From Zygnema cylindricum (Eukaryota; Streptophyta; Zygnematophyceae; Zygnematales; Zygnemataceae): a stretch of DNA of 64,000 nt. Below the pieces are notes generated by a model. The model did not search any database and was not told where the DNA came from. It was given only the letters and a program-made list of their open reading frames with translations. Each line of letters opens with the position of its first letter. Position 1 is the stretch's first letter. Below, piece after piece: positions 55,820 to 64,000 of this stretch. The position numbers and the translations under genes were made by a program. The stretch covers positions 62,001-126,000 of the forward strand of contig JBBHKE010000025.1 in NCBI GenBank assembly GCA_037447655.1, read 5' to 3'.

Positions 55820-56992
55820 TGGCCCTCAGAGTATGCAGATCCAAAAGAAGCTAATCTAGATAGTGCCGACTCCAAGTTAATATAAACCCAAGTGACTGAC
55901 CCCTTGACAGTCAGAACCCCAATATAGATTCACCCCTGTGAAATAACACTTTCTGTGTGCTCAGTTCCACCACAGAATGCAAAGTTAGAATATGAGATTT
56001 GGACACATTCACCCACTTTGACTTTCCCTTAGAAATACAGCCACCCTGGCAGACAAAAACTCTGACCGACTACACCCCTGTGTAGCCTAGACTCCCCTGA
56101 GTCCGCAGCAAAAAGAATCACTGAAAATGGTCAAGTAAATTGATAGTTATGGCTGGCCAAAGTTTGCCATTTATACAGAGTGCTCTCTGGGAGAGGCAGC
56201 TGCCTACCCAAAATTTTCTAAGTCCTATTCCCTCTCTAAAACTCTATCTACTGAAGTACGGCACCAATCAAATTACTGTGTCGTACAGAAAAGTACAGAT
56301 GCCGGTGTACTTTCTGTACGGCCGTTGTACGACATGGCCAAAATGTCGACACGTGTCAAATCAGGATTAGTTCCTGTAATCTCCGGAATTCCCGTAATCC
56401 AATGTTATTACGCCACGTGTTATCTGACGTGGCAAAGACCGTAAAACGCCAAAAGTACATTTCCGTGATCGCGGCGCCTATCGCGGCCGTCCGATCAAAA
56501 CCGGCTATAATCCTAGCCGCTGAAATTCGACGCGCGGTATTCGTTTCGCTATCGAAACAAATGCGCGGTATCCGTTCTGTCCCCATACCGTACTTCGTAC
56601 TAAATCAAACTGTATCTATGTACAAAGTATCTATAAGCCGTTAAACGGATTTATCTACATACAAAGATTTATATATTTATCAAACCTTATATATCGTAAT
56701 ATCATTCTTAGACTTAACGGCTAGAGCTAACGGCTAATGCCGATTGACGGACGGCAGGTACCAGTTTCAATTCCTGCGTCCGGCAGCCTACTTTTGGTAA
56801 GTCTAATTCTCCCCCTGTCTTCTCTAGAGAGCCTAGGCAGCCATGGCTCTAGCTCCCTATCCAGCCTTCAGTGACTACAACAAGTGTGGGGGCTTGGATA
56901 GGGGAGTTAGAGGCAGACCGCCTCAGCTCTTTTTCTATCCTAATACAGACCTAGAAAATACCCAAATATCAACACTCCCCTTATTTTCTAGT

Positions 56993-58888
56993 CTATTTTC
57001 TTTCAACTTCCACAAACAAGTAAACAAACACCCCCTCCTTTTTTTTTTTTTTCCTTTTCTTTTTCCTTTTTTCTTTTCCTTTCATAAAACTTAAGTATTT
57101 AACACAGTGCATTAAATGAACTGAAATGATAATTGCATCACACATTTTATTTAACATCCCTTTTTCCATAAATCCGAGCAAAGATTTTATCCACTTCATC
57201 ACTCTTTCATCCACACACAAACCGATTTCCCTCTTGCGATCCAAACAGCCAGCCCCATTTTCAATCTGCAACATACACCCAGATGCTAACCCTTTTACAG
57301 GCACATCTTCACAAGTGACGTCACACCAAGTAGTGATGTCAAATCCATCCACCCCCAAATATTCCCAAAAAACACTAGTCCCCACTAAGTTCCTCATAAG
57401 ATCTACATCTTCCGTAATCATATTTTTATCCATGATAATTACCCCATTTTCTGAACTTCCCTCACTGTCTCCCATGGAATTCTTTCCACTATCACTTTCT
57501 ATTTTAATTCCCAATAAATATTTCTCTTCTCCCCTATCTTTTAAAACCCCCTCTAGAATTAATTCTCCCCTTTCCTCGGAATCCGTTGAAGTCTCCCTTT
57601 CCGACCAGTTTTCTGTTTCCAAAATATTTATGAAACTATCCTCAATATTTTGAACTTCTTCAAGTATCTCCTCTCTCTTTACTTCCCTTATACCTCCAAA
57701 AGCACACTGTTGCCTTCGTCCTATTTCTGTGTACTTTTCTCTCTTCCCCATTCTACCGATGTGAAGAAGCTCCAATTTTTCTTCATCCTCTTTCTCCTCT
57801 TCCTCTTCGTCCTCCTCATCCACATTCCAACTTCTAAGTTTTTCCAAACAAGGGCATTCCTCCATATAATGACCCGGTTCCCTACAAAAGAAGCAAACCC
57901 CTTTTTTCAAAGCTCCCGTGCCTTTTCCTCTCCCTCTCTTTCCACCAAAGTTCCGATAAGGTTTACCTTTGTCTTTCTTTCTCTCATCACGCTTCCGCTC
58001 ATCACCACCGTTCTTCTCATCACGCTTCCGCTCGTCACCGCCGTTCCTCTCATCACGATTCCGCCAATCACCACCAGCTGAAAATGCATTGACCCTGTCC
58101 TTTCCCCTACGAAGCTCCAAAGTGCTTTCCCTCACAAGAATTATCCCCATGGTAAAGCTCCAAGTCCATGAGGAGCCATCCATTGCCTGCATACGACAAA
58201 TTATGTTTTCGTACTCATCTGGGAGTTTCATAATTAGTGTATTAATCTTACTCTCCTCAGATTCTACATATCCCGCACTAGTAAGCTCAACATATAACGC
58301 AGCAATATCATTACAAAACTCTATCATGCTACCGCCTTTATAAACGTAGGCATCTATTTCTTGTTTTACTAATTGCTGCCTCTGAATAGTCTCACTCTTA
58401 TAAATCTGAGTTAGTGCTTCCCATATCTCCGAAGACTTGGTTAGACTTAAAAGAGTGATAGCTATCGACTTAGACACATATCTAAGTATGAGATGTTTTG
58501 CTATAGTGTTTTTGTATTCCCATATTTTCCTGTCATTTTCTTCAGTTTTAATCCCTACATGTGGTACCATAGCTGAGAGCCTAGCTCCCCTCACCATAGG
58601 TGTCCCTTTTTCCTTCTCCCCTATTTCCCCATCCACGGAAAGGTTTTTCCCTTCACCCTCCGTTGCATCTGAACTCCGGGTGATATTCTGGACAGTCTCA
58701 GATGATTCTCCGTAGTAAGCTCCTCCAAAGCTAGGTGGCGGACATCTCACTTGTCCCGCAACAATTCCCCATAAGTGCTTCTCGAAAAGCAATCCCTCCA
58801 TTGTAAACGCCCAATACGTGAAGCCTGTTCCATCAAACATAGGCACCCTAGATGGTGGGCCCATAACCTGAAACTCTGAGACCTCCAT
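56993..58888 (-). CDS. Copia-type Gag, upstream copy
   Basis: 631-aa copy, identical to the 53933-55819 ORF except for the C-terminal 20 or so residues, where 14 instead of 15 T bases shift the frame. It uses the 58869-60043 LTR as 5' LTR and starts 20 bp inside it. Domain order is as in the other copy: capsid-like region, basic repeats, single CCHC knuckle, acidic run. No pol ORF follows before the next LTR. Confidence 0.9.
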   Translation of the reverse strand: MEVSEFQVMGPPSRVPMFDGTGFTYWAFTMEGLLFEKHLWGIVAGQVRCPPPSFGGAYYGESSETVQNITRSSDATEGEGKNLSVDGEIGEKEKGTPMVRGARLSAMVPHVGIKTEENDRKIWEYKNTIAKHLILRYVSKSIAITLLSLTKSSEIWEALTQIYKSETIQRQQLVKQEIDAYVYKGGSMIEFCNDIAALYVELTSAGYVESEESKINTLIMKLPDEYENIICRMQAMDGSSWTWSFTMGIILVRESTLELRRGKDRVNAFSAGGDWRNRDERNGGDERKRDEKNGGDERKRDERKKDKGKPYRNFGGKRGRGKGTGALKKGVCFFCREPGHYMEECPCLEKLRSWNVDEEDEEEEEKEDEEKLELLHIGRMGKREKYTEIGRRQQCAFGGIREVKREEILEEVQNIEDSFINILETENWSERETSTDSEERGELILEGVLKDRGEEKYLLGIKIESDSGKNSMGDSEGSSENGVIIMDKNMITEDVDLMRNLVGTSVFWEYLGVDGFDITTWCDVTCEDVPVKGLASGCMLQIENGAGCLDRKREIGLCVDERVMKWIKSLLGFMEKGMLNKMCDAIIISVHLMHCVKYLSFMKGKEKRKKKRKKKKKEGVFVYLFVEVERK

Positions 58889-60937
58889 TGGCCCTCAGAG
58901 TATGCAGATCCAAAAGAAGCTAATCTAGATAGTGCCGACTCCAAGTTAATATAAACCCAAGTGACTGACCCCTTGACAGTCAGAACCCCAATATAGATTC
59001 ACCCCTGTGAAATAACACTTTCTGTGTGCTCAGTTCCACCACAGAATGCAAAGTTAGAATATGAGATTTGGACACATTCACCCACTTTGACTTTCCCTTA
59101 GAAATACAGCCACCCTGGCAGACAAAAACTCTGACCGACTACACCCCTGTGTAGCCTAGACTCCCCTGAGTCCGCAGCAAAAAGAATCACTGAAAATGGT
59201 CAAGTAAATTGATAGTTATGGCTGGCCAAAGTTTGCCATTTATACAGAGTGCTCTCTGGGAGAGGCAGCTGCCTACCCAAAATTTTCTAAGTCCTATTCC
59301 CTCTCTAAAACTCTATCTACTGAAGTACGGCACCAATCAAATTACTGTATCGTACAGAAAAGTACAGGTGCCGGTGTACTTTCTGTACGGCCGTTGTACG
59401 ACATGGCCAAAATGTCGACACGTGTCAAATCAGGATTAGTTCCTGTAATCTCCGGAATTCCCGTAATCCAATGTTATTACGCCACGTGTTATCTGACGTG
59501 GCAAAGACCGTAAAACGCCAAAAGTACATTTCCGTGATCGCGGCGCCTATCGCGGCCGTCCGATCAAAACCGGCTATAATCCTAGCCGCTGAAATTCGAC
59601 GCGCGGTATTCGTTTCGCTATCGAAACAAATGCGCGGTATCCGTTCTGTCCCCATACCGTACTTCGTACTAAATCAAACTGTTTCTATGTACAAAGTATC
59701 TATAAGCCGTTAAACGGATTTATCTACATACAAAGATTTATATATTTATCAAACCTTATATATCGTAATATCATTCTTAGACTTAACGGCTAGAGCTAAC
59801 GGCTAATGCCGATTGACGGACGGCAGGTACCAGTATCAATTCCTGCGTCCGGCAGCCTACTTTTGGTAAGTCTAATTCTCCCCCTGTCTTCTCTAGAGAG
59901 CCTAGGCAGCCATGGCTCTAGCTCCCTATCCAGCCTTCAGTGACTACAACAAGTGTGGGGGCTTGGATAGGGGGGTTAGAGGCAGACCGCCTCAGCTCTT
60001 TTTCTATCCTAATACAGACCTAGAAAATACCCAAATATCAACACTGGCAGGCAAACACTCTAACCGACTACATTGCTGTGTAGCGTGGACTCCTCCGAGT
60101 CTGCAGCAAAAAGAATCAATGAATTTGGTCAACTGAGTTGATTGTTACGGCTGGCCAAAGTTTGCCATTTATACAAGGTGCTCTCTGGGAGAGGCGGCTA
60201 ACTACCCAAAATATTCTAAGTCCTAAACCCCTCTCTAAACCCCCTAGTACTGAGGTAGTGACCAATCACATGACTGTAGCGTACAATAGAGTACTTATGC
60301 CGGAGTACTTTCTGTACAGAGAGTGTTCGATGTCGCCATAATGCGACATTTGTCACATTTAGATTTGTTGTCTTCCGTTCCGGGAATTCCGTTAACCTGT
60401 ATGATGTTGCCACGTGTCATGCGGGGTGGCGAAGTCCGCAAACCGACAAATTGTCCTTTCCGCGAAGCCGGCGCTAACCACAGCCGTCTGATTTATATCG
60501 GTATTTAATACGGACCGTCGAAACAAATGTCTGTACTATTTGTTTCGTCCGGTACTAATAGTACAACTGTTTCTATGCCCTATAAACCGTAATCTAGTTA
60601 AATAGAAAAACCTACGTGTAAATGTTTAAATACGTATCAAACCCATTGTACCTTAGCACTAGCTCTAGACTAAACGGATAAGACTGGCGGCTATCGGAAG
60701 CTTGACAGACGGTAGGTACCAGGATCAATTCTTGAGTCCGTCTAGTACCTTTTGGTAAATCTACCTAATTCACCCCTGTCTTCTCTAGTGAGCTTAGACA
60801 GCCATGGCTCTAGCTCCTTCTCTAGCCTTCAGTGACTACAACAAGTGTGGGGGCTTAGAGAAAGGAGTTTGAGGTAGACTGCCACTGTTCTTTTTCCTAT
60901 CCTAAATAAAGACCTAGAAAATACTCAAATATCAACA

Positions 60938-63369
60938 CTCCCCTTATTTTCTAGTCTATTTCCTTTCAATTCTTTACAAACAAATAAACAAACATTCCCT
61001 TCCCCTTTTCCTTTTGCTTTTCCTCTCATAAAATTTTAAGACAACACCCTCATATTTAGTAAGGTCCATTAAATGAGATGAAGTAAACATTCCATCTAGC
61101 TGATCATACATTTTATTTAACATCTCATTTTTCATAAGTCCGAGCAAGGTTTTTATCCACCTCCTCTAACAGCAACATCAAATGTATTAATGTCAGTTAC
61201 AAAATCAGATTTTTGTTTTTCAAGAGTTTTAGTGGTGTCTGATTTAGGAATAACATCAATGTTAGTGTTTTCTCCCCGCCCTTCATCAGTAACTGCCTCA
61301 GTTACTAATAACAAGAAACCATGATTTGTTTTATCTTTTAAATGCTTTTTAAATTGTTTTGCAGAAATTAAACCTTCCACTCCCAACTTGGTTATGTTAT
61401 TTATATGATTCTTATTCAACTTTTTTGAAGGTAATGCTTGCAAAACCTTCCAACCGTTTTCAGACTTCACTCTCAAGGTGTTAGTTTCCCAATTAATTTG
61501 AGGGTTATGTTTTGTTAACAAAGGCTTTACCAGTGTTAGCTCCTCACTACCCAAATTCATAATTTCATAATTTCATACACAACTTTCATTTTATGACCCA
61601 AGGTATCAACTACTATTGTGTCCGTTTGTAAATCTAATGTGGACTTATTACCATTTGCCACCTGAACATGCAAAGGTTTTTCCCTTATGACTGTAGGAAT
61701 TTAATTTTCCTCTACAAACTTATGTGAAATAAAATTATATGTAGCACATGAATCTACCATAACTCTCAATGGTTTTCCTTCCACTAAAGACTGGAATCCG
61801 ATCAAACTTTGTCTGGTGTCATCGTTACTTAAATGTCTTAACATAGGTCTGTTATTAAAAGTTTCATCAAAAGGATTGTTCAAACTATGGAGTGTAGTTA
61901 GCATCATAATAAATTCAACTATCTTAGCCTTTCTATTCATTAGCTTGCCCTCCAGAGTTAACTCTTTAACCTTTGGATCTGGTCGACTCAACTGAGGACT
62001 TTCAGCTACTCTTTTCCGTTTCCCACCACTTGGGCTTCCTGCTCAACTAGGTATAGTGAAATATCTTTCTGATAACCTTCATTGACATCAACAAGTTTAA
62101 GAGATCCCTTATCTGTATAGTCCTTAGCGTAATGATCTGGACCTCCGCATTTAAAACAAATGACTTTATTATTTGGTTTTGTGCATTCTCTGTTGAAATG
62201 TGTCTCCTCTCCACAGTTATAACAGTTAATTTTCTTTCAGTTGTGCACATTCAGATGCCTTATGACCTCTTTTCTGACAAATAGTGCATGTGGGGATGGT
62301 AAAATTAGGTTTTTTAACATTAATGCTCGGTTTAGGAATCTTAATGTAGCCCCCTCTATTCTAAAATTCATTTCCTGCATTAACACTCAATCCCCCCTTG
62401 TGATTTCCCCTGAAGATATTCTGACACTCAATCCACCCTTGTGATTTCCTCGAAGATATTCTGCCTATTAACCAGACCCACATTCATACCTTCTTCCTCA
62501 AATTCCTCCTCACCCCACTCTGATACTTCATTGAAATTTCCCCTGAGTGATCGAGTTTCACGATTATACCCCAGCTGATCCTCTAATTCCAATGACTTAT
62601 CTTGTAATTCTTTCAAATTAATGAATATTTGATGTTTCAGTTTTGATTTCAGTATAAGATTCAGATAGTGCAAGAAATGCAACTTAGCCATTTCATCAGT
62701 GAAACCTATGACATGAATGCTAGATGAGTCAAATTCCACAATATAATCTTTCACAAATTCAGTCTGCTTACAGTTAATCCATTTTTCTTCCATTCTGGAT
62801 TTATTAGTGATAGACAAGAAACGCGATTTGATCGCGGTCTTAAAAGCTTCCCAATCAACATTATCAGAAATCAAATTAGACCTCCTTTGAGTATAATACC
62901 AAATTTGATCATCACCTTTCAGACTGCTAACTGCAAAGGAAGTGTAATCATCGCGATCACAGTTTCTAGATTCCAAATAATACTCCATATAAAAAATCTA
63001 AGCATCTAACTCATCAATCTTCTTACCATCAAATGATGGTGCTTCACTGATAGGCAATTTGAGATCCCTTATCTTCTTAGGTCTATCGTGATTATCTTCC
63101 CTAAAATTGGCATTTCTTTTACTACTCTCACCCATTTGGTCATTAACATCATTTCTGGTGTGAATTAAAGTAATTAGCTCATCCAATTTCTGATTTGAAA
63201 CATTTCCATTTTCCTTAACATCGTTCAATTCACTTTTCAACTCATAAATTGTTTCATCCTCAGCAACAGCATGATTATTAAATCTTTTGACCAATTTCAC
63301 ACTACGCTTTTTCAACACATTGAAGGCATTTTCCATTTCATGTTTCCATGCAAAATTTGCCATTATCAC
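60938..63369 (-). pseudogene. Gypsy-type gag-protease relic in a copia-family LTR element
   Basis: Read leftward: 63369-62998 encodes a coiled-coil-like N-terminus (MANFAWKHEMENAFNVLKKR). 62988-62428 encodes a Retrotrans_gag-type capsid (FAVSSLKGDDQIWYY, VDWEAFKTAIKSRFL, FVKDYIVEF). 62280-62110 holds three CCHC knuckles (CTICQKRGHKASEC, CYNCGEETHFNREC, and CFKCGGPDHYAKDY whose last Cys is lost), with a frameshift between the first two. 61991-61701 encodes a retropepsin core MVDSCATYNFIS, and 61560-61153 a segment with KHNPQINWE. RT and integrase are absent. From about 61165 to 60938 the sequence switches to the 3' end of the copia-type gag element plus polypurine tract and LTR. Several stops make it non-functional. 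Confidence 0.75.
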
Positions 63370-63890
63370 ACAATGAAATCAAACAATAAAAGAAACAGTA
63401 TAATTATCCAAAAGAGTTTGCAGCAGATTTGAAGTCCTCAGATTTCTCCAATCCAAACCTTCATTTCTTTAACAAATCTTTTGAAATATATCAAAATCTG
63501 AAAATCAAATAAACATTAAAAGTAAGTTAGTGAAAATTTAACATTTCCAAACATTGAAATAGAAAGGTAAAAATTTTCCGCACAAATTTTGCAGCAGCAA
63601 AATTCAAAGCTCTCAAAGGTAAAATTCAACCACAAATTTTGCAACAACAAAATTGAAAGCAATCAAAGGTAACAATTTAGGGTTTGAAAAGTTTTAAGTC
63701 ATTTCTGGACTCCTTTGCTCTTGAAGAAGTAAAGTGCTCCACTTTCTTTCTCCACCATTAGCAAATTTCCCATTTCCCACTACATCATGATCTTTTGTTC
63801 TCTAATCCTCACATCCTCACCCATCATGGCTTGAAACCCTCCCTCTAAACATGAATCATTGCTAGGAGAAGGCAAGTTTGTTTGGCCTCT
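63370..63890. other. 5' untranslated or flanking sequence of the gypsy relic
   Basis: AT-rich, with repeated CACAAATTTTGCA and GCAACAACAAAATT words (63580-63655). No primer-binding site or LTR recognised, so the 5' LTR lies beyond the window or is lost. Confidence 0.35.
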
Positions 63891-63895
63891 AGGTA

Positions 63896-64000
63896 ATTGG
63901 AGTGAGTTTCAGCGGTGGCTACACTGCCCACCCCGCCTTAAGCACGCCCTACATCTAACGAGCAGCCGCTGGCAGTGTGATCACTCACTTTTCCTCCAAT
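63896..64000. repeat. Foldback sequence at the window edge
   Basis: AATTGGAGTGAG at the left and CTCACTTTTCCTCCAAT at the right are imperfect inverted repeats, with an inner pair CACTGCC / GGCAGTG. It may be a small MITE or the start of a longer repeat cut by the window end. Confidence 0.4.

Larger units (their letters stand above)
52730..60043 (-). mobile_element. Tandem copia-type gag-only retrotransposon, LTR-gag-LTR-gag-LTR
   Basis: Three 1175-bp LTRs (52730-53904, 55800-56974, 58869-60043) alternate with two gag units, period 3069-3070 bp. Outer flanks are ttggc (52725-52729) and ctggc (60044-60048), a 5-bp TSD with one mismatch. Each LTR starts TGTTGATATT and ends GAGTTTCA. A polypurine tract abuts the 3' LTR. 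A TATAAAT box lies inside each LTR (for example 53099-53105). No protease, integrase or RT is present, so the element depends on a partner and fits the TR-GAG class of non-autonomous plant elements. The left and middle LTRs are identical as far as I compared them; the right one differs at five positions. Confidence 0.93.
51304..60937 (-). mobile_element. Older LTR split by two nested insertions
   Basis: Minus-oriented LTR whose pieces are about 51304-51500, 52712-52729 and 60044-60937. The first piece ends cttagaaatg, and after removing the forward solo LTR it continues cagccaccttggc. After removing the tandem array it continues aggcaaacactc, matching the intact LTR order (cttagaaatacagccaccctggcagac). 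At 60937 it starts TGTTGATATTTGAG on the minus strand, directly preceded by a GAAAATAAGGGGAG polypurine tract, so it is the 3' LTR of the element continuing to the right. Its terminal 60 bp near 51304 are diverged or lost. Confidence 0.85.

Noticed and set aside
54057-58715. Plus-strand ORFs of 92-175 codons opposite gag
   Set aside because: Antisense shadows of the gag ORFs.
53773-60136. ORFs in LTRs beginning MALAPYPAFSDYNKC or MIVMAGQSLPF
   Set aside because: Occur in every LTR copy, end at element boundaries and show no protein signature; LTR sequence, not genes.

Overview
The window is nuclear DNA from a plant-lineage (streptophyte) eukaryote. The genes are split by many GT-AG introns. 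The chromatin and repair genes are the plant forms of their families, and a retrotransposon primer-binding site exactly matches what I recall of the anticodon arm of plant initiator tRNA-Met. SPPPP-type wall-protein repeats, pyrimidine-rich introns and a heavy transposon load suggest a charophyte alga or an early-diverging land plant, but the species cannot be fixed from sequence alone.

Layout: (1) 1-8.7 kb, plus strand: a JMJ14/KDM5-type histone H3K4 demethylase, 5' end outside the window. (2) 8.9-9.7 kb: a decayed reverse-transcriptase fragment. (3) 10.4-20.8 kb, minus strand: a complete 21-exon RAD54 recombination helicase with an unusual C-terminal AT-hook extension and a Cys-containing N-terminal exon; all 21 exons join to 1198 codons including the stop. 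(4) 21-36.9 kb: a gene-poor block of small DNA transposons (hAT-like with 8-bp TSDs, Harbinger/Tourist-like with TAA/TTA TSDs, a TA-flanked MITE family) around one small split gene at 27.9-29.7 kb encoding two PAN-like modules, an SPPPP linker and one membrane span. (5) 37.2-42.5 kb, plus strand: a 5-exon F-box/LRR gene (880 aa). (6) 43.6-48.4 kb, minus strand: a broken non-LTR retrotransposon with a restriction-like endonuclease, interrupted by a solo LTR. (7) 51.3-63.4 kb: nested LTR retrotransposons.

The most notable structure is in region 7. A copia-type, gag-only (TR-GAG-like) non-autonomous element is present as LTR-gag-LTR-gag-LTR with a 3.07-kb period. Its gag ORF starts inside the LTR and runs through the primer-binding site. 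That site matches the anticodon arm rather than the 3' end of initiator tRNA, so half-tRNA priming as in Drosophila copia is inferred. The array sits in an older LTR of the same family, whose internal region is a gypsy-type gag-protease relic, which suggests a hybrid element. Removing the insertions at their 5-bp target duplications gives an order of events.

The JMJ and RAD54 genes converge and are probably active. The F-box and PAN genes are supported by exon phase consistency. Everything else is mobile DNA, simple repeat or unrecognised.
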